A stretch of 7,125 nucleotides of DNA from Nanobdellota archaeon (GCA_018816205.1 JAHIWJ010000088.1:1-7125), one strand, 5' to 3'; positions 1 to 6,465 are shown, counted from the first letter of the stretch. Notes: generated by a model from the letters alone, not told the origin. Numbers and translations: made by a program.

Positions 1-51
1 ATAAACACACTTTCTGCCTAGAAAATATCTGTCTGACAATATCTTTTTCAT
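1..51 (-). CDS. N-terminus of an unidentified protein, cut by the left edge
   Basis: On the minus strand an ATG at 51-49 opens a frame that stays open to the window edge: 17 codons beginning MKKILSDRYFLGRKC. A TATA-like element is centred about 27 bp upstream of the ATG and there is no convincing Shine-Dalgarno site. This matches the leaderless geometry of other genes in this window and is the main reason to believe the start. The visible residues match no family I can name. Seventeen open codons alone would be weak evidence, since a frame this short can stay open by chance. Confidence 0.4.
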   Translation of the reverse strand, partial: MKKILSDRYFLGRKCVY

Positions 52-73
52 TACTCTCGTCGTAGTTTTACTT

Positions 74-82
74 AATTATAAG
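74..82 (-). promoter_or_regulatory. TATA box of the left-edge gene
   Basis: Read on the minus strand the element is CTTATAATT, centred about 27 bp before the ATG at 51. That distance fits an archaeal TBP site driving a leaderless transcript. It lies only a few bases from the open frame of the reverse transcriptase remnant, so the break that removed the front of that gene fell close to this promoter. Confidence 0.4.
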
Positions 83-87
83 CTTTT

Positions 88-417
88 TTGGTGCTAGAAT
101 GCTATAATCACCTTGATTTTTTTCTAAGAAACAATCTAAGACTAAACCTTCACCCGCAAAAATCCAGAATCATTCCCCTATCGCGGGGCATTGACTTCGT
201 TGGCTTCAAAAACTTCACCCATTACAAACTATTAAGAAAAAGAAATATTCGGAACATGCGGCAAAAAATAAAACTTTTTGAAGAAGGAGGTCTTGATTTT
301 TATGCATTAGTTGAAAGTTGCCAGGGTTGGCAAGCTCATGCAAAATGGGCAAACACCTACAAGTTGCGCAAAGGTTTGAAGAATCAAATTATCCAAGCAG
401 TCTGGAACAAACTCTAA
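88..417 (+). pseudogene. C-terminal remnant of a reverse transcriptase
   Basis: This 109-residue frame matches the end of a group II intron/DGR-like reverse transcriptase. LHPQKSRIIPLSRGIDFVGF (residues 21-40) has the motif D lysine and the motif E 'G-I-D-F-x-G' signature. After it comes the basic stretch LLRKRNIRNMRQK (48-60) and a thumb-like end containing ESCQGWQAHAKWANTYKLRK (76-95), a style I associate with RTs of DPANN archaea and diversity-generating retroelements. The palm core with the catalytic Y-x-D-D motif is absent. Stops TAG at 19, TGA at 34, TAA at 73 and TAA at 79 close the same frame upstream, and the other plus frames show no RT sequence. Roughly two thirds of a usual 320-400 residue enzyme is missing. 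The only in-frame start is a TTG at 88 with no matching promoter, so this is probably a dead fragment. The surviving part has no frameshift, which suggests a fairly recent loss. The RT subclass is uncertain. Confidence 0.75.
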
Positions 418-443
418 TCACAATAAACACCATAAAGCAAAAA

Positions 444-451
444 CCTAAAAG
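444..451 (+). promoter_or_regulatory. Putative TATA box of the permease operon
   Basis: CCTAAAAG is centred 25-26 bp before the ATG at 473, the same offset as the prefoldin and envelope-protein promoters. The bases before the ATG (ctattttcc) hold no Shine-Dalgarno site, so leaderless initiation is likely. The match to a TATA consensus is modest. The rest of the gap from 418 to 472 shows nothing else. Confidence 0.35.
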
Positions 452-472
452 CACCAATTCTTTCTATTTTCC

Positions 473-1690
473 ATGCTCATTGATTATTTGAGATTAGCAT
501 TCAAAAATGTAAAAAAAAGAGGCCTGCGTTCCTGGCTGACAGTTCTAGGAATCTTCATAGGCATCGCTGCAGTTGTGTCTTTGATATCTTTAGGCAACGG
601 TCTTTCAGCAGCAATAAACGCCCAATTCGGAATCAGTTCAACACAAGTAATCTCGGTTCAAGCTGGCGGACTAAACGGCTACGGCCCGCCCGGTTCCGGC
701 GCAGTAAAACCTCTTATGGTAAGTGATGTTGAAGCAATCGGCAAGCTCAGTCTGGTAGAAAGAGCAATTAGGAGAAACGTCCGTTCAGGAAAATTAGAAT
801 TCAATAAAAAAACCGTTTTTGGTTATGCAACCAATGTTCCAGATGGCAAGGACAGACAATTTGTTTATGATTCAATCGAAGCAGAAGCAGAAGCAGGCAG
901 ACTCCTCAGAGACGGAGACACAAGCCAAGTCGTTCTCGGCTACAATTTCTACGTAGACAAAGTTGGTTTAGACAAGGCGGTCGTGCCAGGCGATAAAGTC
1001 TTGGTGAATGACAAAAGCTTCGAGGTCGCGGGCATAATGAAAAAGAAAGGCAGTTTCATCTTCGACAACATTGTCTTGATGAATGATAAACCCATGAAAG
1101 ACCTTCTTGGTTATGGCGACGAAGTCGACATCATCGCAGTCGAAGTAAAGGACAAAAACAAGATGGACCTTGCCAAGGAAGATATAGAAAAATTGCTTAG
1201 AAAAAGGAGAGGCGTTAAGGAGGGTGAAGAAGACTTTGAAGTCTCAACTCCTCAAGCTTCGCTCGCGCAAGTCAACAGCATCCTCAACGGCGTAAAAATA
1301 TTCATCTCTCTAATTGCGTTCATTTCTATATTTGTTGGCACAATCGGAATCATCAACACCATGACAACTTCGGTCTATGAAAGAAGGAAAGACATCGGAA
1401 TCATGAAAGCCGTCGGCGCAAGGAACTCCCATATTTTCCTAATCTTCCTGATAGAGTCAGGTTTACTTGGCGTAGCTGGTGGCACTCTCGGCGTCTTAGT
1501 AGGGGTCACAGCAGGATATTTTGGCACAATCGGAATAGCCAGTTTCATAGGATCATCGATACCGCCCCAAATTCCTCTTTATTTAATAATTGGCCCAATA
1601 ATCGGTAGCTTCGTTCTCGGAGCCATCGCCGGCATCGTTCCCGCATTACGCGCAGCAAATCAGCATCCAGTAGACGCGCTAAGGAGTTAA
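473..1690 (+). CDS. MacB/FtsX-type ABC transporter permease, first of a pair
   Basis: This 405-residue membrane protein has the four-helix MacB layout. TM1 is at about 21-43 after a basic N-terminal amphipathic stretch (LAFKNVKKRGLRSWLT). A large extracytoplasmic domain (MacB_PCD type) spans about 44-270. TM2 (273-300), TM3 (about 321-347) and TM4 (368-392) form the FtsX domain. The cytoplasmic loop YERRKDIGIMKAVGARNSH (302-320) is the hallmark segment that couples to the ATPase, and the end PVDALRS is also typical. Family members do not form classic transport channels; they pass ATP-driven motion to the extracellular domain to move lipoproteins, peptides or drugs, or to regulate envelope enzymes. 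The gene lies one base before a second, related permease, so the two probably form a heterodimer. No ATP-binding gene is next to them. The substrate cannot be read from sequence. Length is normal for the family. Confidence 0.9.
   Translation: MLIDYLRLAFKNVKKRGLRSWLTVLGIFIGIAAVVSLISLGNGLSAAINAQFGISSTQVISVQAGGLNGYGPPGSGAVKPLMVSDVEAIGKLSLVERAIRRNVRSGKLEFNKKTVFGYATNVPDGKDRQFVYDSIEAEAEAGRLLRDGDTSQVVLGYNFYVDKVGLDKAVVPGDKVLVNDKSFEVAGIMKKKGSFIFDNIVLMNDKPMKDLLGYGDEVDIIAVEVKDKNKMDLAKEDIEKLLRKRRGVKEGEEDFEVSTPQASLAQVNSILNGVKIFISLIAFISIFVGTIGIINTMTTSVYERRKDIGIMKAVGARNSHIFLIFLIESGLLGVAGGTLGVLVGVTAGYFGTIGIASFIGSSIPPQIPLYLIIGPIIGSFVLGAIAGIVPALRAANQHPVDALRS
1681..1686 (+). promoter_or_regulatory. Shine-Dalgarno site for the second permease
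   Basis: AAGGAG lies inside the last codons of the first permease, five bases before the ATG at 1692. The downstream gene of the operon therefore uses SD-led, probably coupled initiation, unlike the leaderless first gene. It fixes the start at 1692. Confidence 0.75.
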
Positions 1691-1691
1691 A

Positions 1692-2900
1692 ATGATAAGC
1701 CTTGAACTAATAAACTACTCGCTAAAAAATCTCTGGAAGAGCAGAGGTAGAAGTTTTCTTACAATTTTGTCTATTTTCGTAGGCATCACGACAATTTTCA
1801 TTTTCGTAAGTTTCGGCTGGGGGCTTTACGACTACACAAACTCTTTCACAACAGGCTCATCCGTCGACAAGGTGGTAATACAATCTAAAGGCATAACTGC
1901 TCCTGGACTTGACACAACATTCAAACTCACAGACAAAGATATCAATGCTATAGAAAAGACCGCCGGCGTTTACGAAGCCTCTGGTGCGTATCTGAAGGCA
2001 GTCCAGGTAACTCAGAAAGACAAGCTCGTTTATACTTTCATGATAAGCTACGACCCTAGCAGCCCCATAATCATGCAGCTATATGACATAAATGTCGAAG
2101 AAGGCAGATTCCTCCGGCCGGGCGAAAAGAACAGCGTAATGCTTGGATACAATTACCTATTGTCCGACAAGATATTCAAAGAGCCATATGTCTTAGGTGA
2201 CAGGATAGACATAGACGGAAGAAACCTAAAAATCATAGGCTTTCTGGGGGCGGTCGGCAATCCCCAAGATGACTCTCAGATTTATATAACCAACGCATTC
2301 GCCGAAGATATTTACGGGAAAGACAACATATCCTACGGAATGATTGTCGCCCGCGTCGACATAAACGACATTAAAGAAACAATAACTCGAATAGAAAAAA
2401 ACCTGAGAAAAGAAAGAAACCTCAAGGTGGGTCAGGAGGATTTCTATGTTCAATCCTTCGAAGACTTAATCGCATCGTTCCAAACCGCTCTGAGCGTCAT
2501 AATTGCATTCGTCGTCTTAATCGCCTTCATTTCAATAATTGTCTCTGCAGTCAACACCGCCAACACAATGGTCACATCCGTCTTAGAAAGAATCAAGGAA
2601 ATTGGAATCATGAAATCTGTCGGAGCCACAAATTCAGAGATCTTCAAAATCTTCCTATTCGAATCAGCTTTCCTCGGCTTTGTTGCCGGCGTTTTAGGAA
2701 TTCTTTTAGGCTGGCTCGTAAGTTATACCGCTGGCGTCATTCTCAAAAGTCTCGGCTGGGGCTTCCTCTCCCCGCACTTCTCAATAGTTCTCTTCGCAGG
2801 TTGCGTAGCATTCGCAACCCTAACCGGCGCGGTCTCAGGCGCCTGGCCCGCCTGGCAAGCCACAAAGATAAAACCCGTTGAAGCGTTGAGGTATGAGTAA
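1692..2900 (+). CDS. MacB/FtsX-type ABC transporter permease, second of a pair
   Basis: This 402-residue protein has the same plan as the preceding gene: TM1 at about 22-43, an extracytoplasmic domain at about 44-262, TM2 (264-290), TM3 (about 316-347) and TM4 (363-385). The coupling loop is LERIKEIGIMKSVGATNSE (298-316), and it ends PVEALRYE. The two permeases are paralogous along their length. Shared points include LGYN (151-154 here, 155-158 in the partner), G-x-E-D-F before TM2 (247-251 here), and the I-G-I-M-K-x-V-G-A loop. They most likely arose by tandem duplication and work as two different halves of one complex. The loop differs slightly (R-I-K-E against R-R-K-D), which could allow asymmetric contact with an ATPase dimer. 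That is inference. The gene is convergent with the acetyltransferase, with an 11-bp gap. Confidence 0.9.
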   Translation: MISLELINYSLKNLWKSRGRSFLTILSIFVGITTIFIFVSFGWGLYDYTNSFTTGSSVDKVVIQSKGITAPGLDTTFKLTDKDINAIEKTAGVYEASGAYLKAVQVTQKDKLVYTFMISYDPSSPIIMQLYDINVEEGRFLRPGEKNSVMLGYNYLLSDKIFKEPYVLGDRIDIDGRNLKIIGFLGAVGNPQDDSQIYITNAFAEDIYGKDNISYGMIVARVDINDIKETITRIEKNLRKERNLKVGQEDFYVQSFEDLIASFQTALSVIIAFVVLIAFISIIVSAVNTANTMVTSVLERIKEIGIMKSVGATNSEIFKIFLFESAFLGFVAGVLGILLGWLVSYTAGVILKSLGWGFLSPHFSIVLFAGCVAFATLTGAVSGAWPAWQATKIKPVEALRYE

Positions 2901-2911
2901 ACTTTTCAGGA

Positions 2912-3406
2912 TTATTCAAACTCCGGATTAACTTTTTCCCAGAATAAAACATTGTTTTTCTTTTTTTTGACTTTCTTTACAAACTTAAACCCATTCTTTT
3001 CTAAAACTCTTGCCGAAGCAGGATTATCATCATCATTATCCGCTACAATCTTTTCTAGCTTCAACCCATTAAATCCAAAATTCAAGATCTTTTCAACAGC
3101 CATTGATGCTATGCCTCTGTTCCAATACTTTTTTCCAATGGCATAGCCCAAAGTAAACGTTTTTTTATCTTCTGTTGGTTTCTCTAAACATACAGTACCA
3201 ACAAATTTTCGATTAGCAATTATCGCAAATTCATAATAATCTCCTTTCCTATTAAGATCAATAATTTCTTGAAGTTTATCTTTTGCTTCATCAATCGATA
3301 GCGGAAACTTAAACCCGATCAGCTGCTCAGCAACATCTTTCTCGTTAAATATTTCAACAAACTCATCTAAGTCAGAAATATTAAGCTCTCTTAAACTAAG
3401 TTCCAT
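2912..3406 (-). CDS. GNAT N-acetyltransferase, RimJ/RimL type
   Basis: This 164-residue cytosolic enzyme transfers acetyl from acetyl-CoA to an amine, in this subfamily often a protein N-terminus, amino acid or antibiotic. The substrate here cannot be inferred. It begins MELSLRELNISDLDEF, the usual first strand and helix of the RimJ/RimL group. The acetyl-CoA-binding motif is at about 91-105 (GKKYWNRGIASMAVE, with R-G-I-A in the pyrophosphate loop). The C-terminal signature NPASARVLEKNGF is at 128-140, where the asparagine and the 'EKNGF' turn are typical. A TTG at 3427 would add seven residues, but a TATA-like element sits 25-26 bp before the ATG at 3406, so I prefer the ATG. The end is lysine-rich (KKVKKKKNN, 144-152). 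It lies downstream of the broken envelope gene on the same strand but appears to have its own promoter. Confidence 0.85.
   Translation of the reverse strand: MELSLRELNISDLDEFVEIFNEKDVAEQLIGFKFPLSIDEAKDKLQEIIDLNRKGDYYEFAIIANRKFVGTVCLEKPTEDKKTFTLGYAIGKKYWNRGIASMAVEKILNFGFNGLKLEKIVADNDDDNPASARVLEKNGFKFVKKVKKKKNNVLFWEKVNPEFE
2955..2968 (+). terminator. T-run terminator candidate for the permease operon
   Basis: On the plus strand T5, C, T8 begins about 55 bases after the permease stop. Archaeal RNA polymerase ends transcription at such oligo-T tracts without needing a hairpin. The tract also encodes a lysine run in the opposing acetyltransferase gene, so it could simply reflect that protein. Confidence 0.35.
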
Positions 3407-3416
3407 CCCCAAAGAT

Positions 3417-3422
3417 AAAAAA
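3417..3422 (-). terminator. T6 terminator candidate after the broken envelope gene
   Basis: Minus-strand TTTTTTAT begins 15 bases beyond the stop of the upstream gene. It falls between the TATA box and the ATG of the acetyltransferase, so termination of one gene and initiation of the next would overlap. Confidence 0.3.
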
Positions 3423-3427
3423 TTCAA

Positions 3428-3435
3428 ATTAAATA
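3428..3435 (-). promoter_or_regulatory. TATA box of the acetyltransferase gene
   Basis: Minus-strand TATTTAAT is centred 25-26 bp upstream of the ATG at 3406, in the short gap after the stop of the upstream gene. It supports leaderless initiation at 3406 rather than at the TTG at 3427, which would lie upstream of the predicted transcript start. Confidence 0.45.
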
Positions 3436-3436
3436 G

Positions 3437-4339
3437 TTATCGTTTCCTCTCGCTCTCCCGCCTTTCCTTCTCTTTCTTCTTCTTATTCCTTCTCCAAACC
3501 CAAACCCATCGAATCACGATTATAACCAACAAGCCCCAGAATAAATAATAATAAATCGACTTCGGCTGAACCTCGCTAGCTTTTCTATCAGTAAAATACG
3601 AAGAATCATAATAAACTTTTTTCTCCATATGTCTTCTCTCATTTATTGTATCAGTGTAAGAAAGCTCAAGTGCAATCTCACCGTCTTTAGGGAGTGCCTC
3701 ATAATTGAAAGTAGTGTCGTCATTTGCATCCAACTCGCCGATAATCTCTCTATTTGTCCCCTTGACAATTACATTGTCTTGTTTCGGAATATCTGCTGTC
3801 AGCCCAACAACATTGTCTTCTCCAATATTCAAGATCTCAAAAGTCTACGTGTTAGTTGTAGAATCAAAATCCTTAATTGATATGCTGAAATCGACCTTCA
3901 CACCATTAACATTTATTTCAAACTCCTTTATCAAGGACATTGTATTCCCGTTAGAATCAATATATGTCACAAGAGCTTCTATTTTATTATTTCCATCAAT
4001 AGCGTCTTTATCAACTCGAAGCTCATAAGGAGCAAGCGCAGTAGTGCTATAGTCCTTCACATAAGCGTTGCCAGAAAATGTAAACTTTCTTGTAGCTCCA
4101 GGATTTAACGAAAAAGGAAAGTCTTCCTTAATTTCAAACGAAACTGACTTACAATCAGGATTACTTAATCCGCCAATTTCAAAAACCGTTTTGACATATT
4201 CACCAGGATTCGCAGGATAAGGGTCCTGATTTATCAATTCAACAGTAGGCATGCAGTCATTCGAAGGAACAGCCCTTACAAAACTAACTTCAAGCAGGAA
4301 AATTCCCACCAAAATAAACAGCATCATTCTCTTTTTCAT
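3437..4339 (-). pseudogene. COG1361-like exported, membrane-anchored protein interrupted by an in-frame TAG
   Basis: This is one 301-codon frame broken at codon 165 by TAG (3847-3845). Both sides are in the same frame and read on sensibly: residues 1-164, then TFEILNIGEDNVVG onward for 135 residues to TAA at 3439-3437. Residues 1-23 form a signal peptide (KKRMM, then a hydrophobic run ending VRA). Two extracellular beta-sandwich domains follow, about 25-150 and 150-255. The first has ELINQDPYPANPGEYV (34-49) and YELRVDKDAIDGNNKIE, phrases typical of archaeal COG1361/NEW3-like proteins. The stop falls at the start of the second domain. A single TM helix lies near 262-282, followed by a Lys/Arg/Glu tail. 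Without readthrough the product would be a secreted first domain with no anchor. A TTG at 3832 could restart translation, but the piece would lack a signal peptide. Possible causes are a recent point mutation, stop readthrough or a sequencing error. The ATG at 4339 sits 25-26 bp from a TATA box. The molecular role is unknown; an envelope structural or adhesion role is inferred. Confidence 0.75.
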
Positions 4340-4360
4340 CTCCCTAGTAGAAGGCGCAGT

Positions 4361-4368
4361 TTTTTAAA
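4361..4368 (-). promoter_or_regulatory. TATA box of the envelope-protein gene
   Basis: Minus-strand TTTAAAAA (within CATTTAAAAAAC) is centred 25-26 bp before the ATG at 4339, fitting leaderless transcription. It lies back to back with the TATA box of the divergent small gene, and the whole divergent promoter region is under 80 bp. Confidence 0.5.
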
Positions 4369-4384
4369 TGTTATTGTAGCAACG

Positions 4385-4392
4385 TTTATAAG
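4385..4392 (+). promoter_or_regulatory. TATA box of the small acidic-protein gene
   Basis: TTTATAAG is among the best TATA matches in the window. Its centre is 28-29 bp before the ATG at 4417 but only about 8 bp before the GTG at 4396. A transcript starting at the normal distance would exclude the GTG, so the ATG is the likely start. Confidence 0.55.
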
Positions 4393-4416
4393 ACAGTGAA
4401 AATTAAAACTCCCGCA

Positions 4417-4620
4417 ATGGCAGAAGATGACGAGATATATTTTGGGGATATACACAGAAGGCTTGAAATGGGTTATTGGCTAGCTGCCCTGGGAGACCCA
4501 AGCTTGCTTGATGATGAGAGAACTCGTGATGGCAGACATCTAAGGGACATTGTCTCAAGGTATGATGAACCCATAGCCCCGGAAGATCTTCCAGACGTTA
4601 CTCAATTAGACAAGTCCTGA
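4417..4620 (+). CDS. Small acidic protein of unknown function
   Basis: I do not recognise this 67-residue protein. It is acidic (18 Asp/Glu against 8 Lys/Arg) and has no signal peptide or membrane helix. The middle, HRRLEMGYWLAALGDPSLLD (13-32), could form a short helix with a hydrophobic face. The end, APEDLPDVTQLDKS, looks disordered. There is no cysteine, so it is not a zinc finger. A GTG at 4396 would add seven residues (MKIKTPA), but the promoter position favours the ATG at 4417. It is transcribed divergently from the envelope-protein gene, and its TGA is separated from the convergent transketolase stop by two bases. That tight packing and the clear TATA box argue that it is a real gene. 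Chance openness is possible at this size. Confidence 0.55.
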   Translation: MAEDDEIYFGDIHRRLEMGYWLAALGDPSLLDDERTRDGRHLRDIVSRYDEPIAPEDLPDVTQLDKS

Positions 4621-4622
4621 AC

Positions 4623-6455
4623 CTAGTTGGCCATAATCAGCTTCTTAGCTCCTCTGGCAATCGCCGCCGCATCAATTTCATACTTCTTTAGTAACTCTTC
4701 CGGCTTCCCCGAATGCGGAATCTCGCCCACGAATAAATGTTTTATTTTAATCTTTGAGTTTTCCAATTCTTCAGCCAGCATCTCCCCAATTCCCCCTTCT
4801 TCATAATGATCTTCGCATACCACGATTCGACCCCCATGTTTTTTTACAAGTTTAATGAAACTCGCCGAATCAAATGGCTTCACGCAATATAAATCTACCA
4901 CTGCAGAATCAATCTTCTTTTTCTTCAAAGATTCATAAGCCTTCAGACATTCATGCAGGGTAATTCCCGCCCCCACCAAAACCGCCCGATCTTTCACACT
5001 CTGTCGTAAAACCTTAAAACCTCCAATTTTAAATTCTTCCTTCTGAGAATAAATTCCCGGCGTCTTGCCCCGCGTCGTTCTAATATACTTTAGCCCATTA
5101 GTCTGCGCAGCAAGATAGGTCAGCTTTTCCGTCGAAATTCCATCGCTTGGATAAAAAATTATTGAATTGGGTAATGCCCTGAACATTGCAATATCCTCCA
5201 AGCCCATCTGCGACGCACCATCTTCTCCTATTGAAACACCTGCATGCGAACCGCAAAGTGTAAAATCACCATTCGACAACGCGCTCATTCTTATTTGGTC
5301 ATGGGCGCGCGACAAAAACGCCGCAAACGTCGAGCCAAAAACTTTATACCCCTTTTTGCTTAGCCCAAGGCAGACCCCTACCATGTCCTGCTCTGCAATA
5401 AATGCCTCAACAAATTGTCCGGGCCGGACTTTCTTCACTTCCTCCGCGTGCGTGGAGTTTGAGACTTCCGCGTCAACTACAATCACGCCAGGATTAGCAA
5501 CTGCTAAATTTCTCAAAGCTTTCCCATACGCCATCCTCGTCGCAACTTCTACACCAAGCTCATAAGGGCTGACTTCAATTTTCTTTTTCTTAGGTTGCAT
5601 AACCTCAACCTCTTTTGGTTTCTCAATTTTAATCTTAGGCATCTTCACGTTCGGAATTTCTTTCAAAGCAATTTTCAATTCCCCCGGATTCATCGCGCGC
5701 CCGTGCCACCCTTCTTCATTCTCCATGAAGCTCACACCTTTCCCTTTGAAAGTCTTAGCAATAATCGCGGTGGGCATCCCAGCTTCCCGCGCCTCTTCAA
5801 AAGCTTTTTGTAACGCAGAAACATCGTGCCCATCAACTATAATCGTATGCCACCTGAAAGAACTAATGCCTTCAGCAAAACGTTTCAGCTCATGCCCGAC
5901 CATTGTCTCTCCTCTTTGTCCAAGCCTATTTGCATCAATGACTAAACACAAATTTTCTAAATTATAATATGGTGCTAATTGCAGTGATTCATAAACCGAA
6001 CCTTCAGCCATTTCACTGTCGCCCATCAAAACATAAGTTCTGTATTTTCTTCCCTGCAGTCTTCCCGCCAAGGACATTCCGATTCCAACCGATGCACCCT
6101 GCCCCAGCGAACCAGTCGCAACCTTAACCCACCTCAAAGATCTTGGCGTAGGATGACCCTCTAAATTGCTATACAACTTTCTCAGTCCCTCCAAGTCCTC
6201 TTTTATGCACCCCGCCCTAAATAAAGCAGAATAATAAATCGGAGCAGCATGCCCCTTGCTCAAAATAAACTCGTCATTATCAGGATTTTCCGAATCCTTA
6301 ACATCGTACTTCATTTCATGAAAAAACAAAGTCGCAACTATCTCAGCACAGGAAAAGCACGACGAAGGATGACCGCTTCCCGCTGCCGTCGTCATTTCGG
6401 CTACGTCTCTCCTCAAAACATTCGCAATATCCTGAATAAATTTCTCACTAGCCAT
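4623..6455 (-). CDS. tkt: Transketolase, one-piece animal-type enzyme
   Basis: This 610-residue cytosolic thiamine-diphosphate enzyme moves two-carbon ketol units between sugar phosphates in the non-oxidative pentose phosphate pathway, supplying ribose-5-phosphate and erythrose-4-phosphate. The N-terminal half (about 1-265) has AGSGHPSS (25-32, with H29), SKGHAAP (66-72), GSLGQG (115-120), the cofactor/metal motif GDSE (145-148) through NRLGQ (176-180), and GWHG (249-252). The C-terminal pyrimidine-binding half (about 300-430) has ATRMAYGKAL, the catalytic glutamate E355 in AFIAEQ, STFAAF (375-380), and CGSHAGVSIGEDG (401-413). A C-terminal domain runs to 610. These motifs follow mammalian transketolase almost phrase for phrase. 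Many archaea instead split the enzyme into two genes. Here the halves are joined by a Lys/Glu/Pro-rich linker (about 272-294). The usual GDG reads GDS, while the metal-binding Asp and Asn are kept. The start is supported by a Shine-Dalgarno site. The stop is TAG. Confidence 0.95.
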   Translation of the reverse strand: MASEKFIQDIANVLRRDVAEMTTAAGSGHPSSCFSCAEIVATLFFHEMKYDVKDSENPDNDEFILSKGHAAPIYYSALFRAGCIKEDLEGLRKLYSNLEGHPTPRSLRWVKVATGSLGQGASVGIGMSLAGRLQGRKYRTYVLMGDSEMAEGSVYESLQLAPYYNLENLCLVIDANRLGQRGETMVGHELKRFAEGISSFRWHTIIVDGHDVSALQKAFEEAREAGMPTAIIAKTFKGKGVSFMENEEGWHGRAMNPGELKIALKEIPNVKMPKIKIEKPKEVEVMQPKKKKIEVSPYELGVEVATRMAYGKALRNLAVANPGVIVVDAEVSNSTHAEEVKKVRPGQFVEAFIAEQDMVGVCLGLSKKGYKVFGSTFAAFLSRAHDQIRMSALSNGDFTLCGSHAGVSIGEDGASQMGLEDIAMFRALPNSIIFYPSDGISTEKLTYLAAQTNGLKYIRTTRGKTPGIYSQKEEFKIGGFKVLRQSVKDRAVLVGAGITLHECLKAYESLKKKKIDSAVVDLYCVKPFDSASFIKLVKKHGGRIVVCEDHYEEGGIGEMLAEELENSKIKIKHLFVGEIPHSGKPEELLKKYEIDAAAIARGAKKLIMAN

Positions 6456-6459
6456 GCTT

Positions 6460-6465
6460 ACCTCT
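6460..6465 (-). promoter_or_regulatory. Shine-Dalgarno site of the transketolase gene
   Basis: Minus-strand AGAGGT lies four bases before the ATG at 6455, one of only two clear SD sites in the window. It implies a transcript with a short leader and fixes the start. Confidence 0.6.

Noticed and set aside
1..472. A complete diversity-generating retroelement
   Set aside because: Only the RT C-terminus is present. I saw no Y-x-D-D core, accessory gene, or template/variable repeat pair in the window.
2226..3146. Open frames antisense to the second permease (minus strand) and to the acetyltransferase (plus strand)
   Set aside because: They have no promoter or SD support and are fully contained in, or overlap, well-identified genes.
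3407..3427. TTG start at 3427 for the acetyltransferase
   Set aside because: It would lie upstream of the transcript start predicted from the TATA box. The family fold begins at MELSLREL, at the ATG at 3406.
3437..3832. The downstream half of the envelope gene as an independent 131-residue gene
   Set aside because: Its only start is a TTG with a weak SD and no TATA at the right distance. It lacks a signal peptide, begins in mid-domain and is in frame with the upstream half.
3845..3847. Pyrrolysine-type recoding of all TAG codons
   Set aside because: TAG also ends transketolase (4625-4623) and prefoldin alpha (6573-6571), both at normal family length. Reading through would add about 6 and 40 residues that do not resemble either family. 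Readthrough at this one site is still possible.
4396..4416. GTG start at 4396 for the small acidic protein
   Set aside because: The TATA box is centred only about 8 bp away, too close for the GTG to be transcribed from it. The ATG at 4417 fits.
5167..5967. Several open plus-strand frames of 72-132 codons opposite transketolase
   Set aside because: They lie antisense to a clear enzyme gene, overlap each other, and encode low-complexity Ser/Pro-rich sequence with no recognisable motif.
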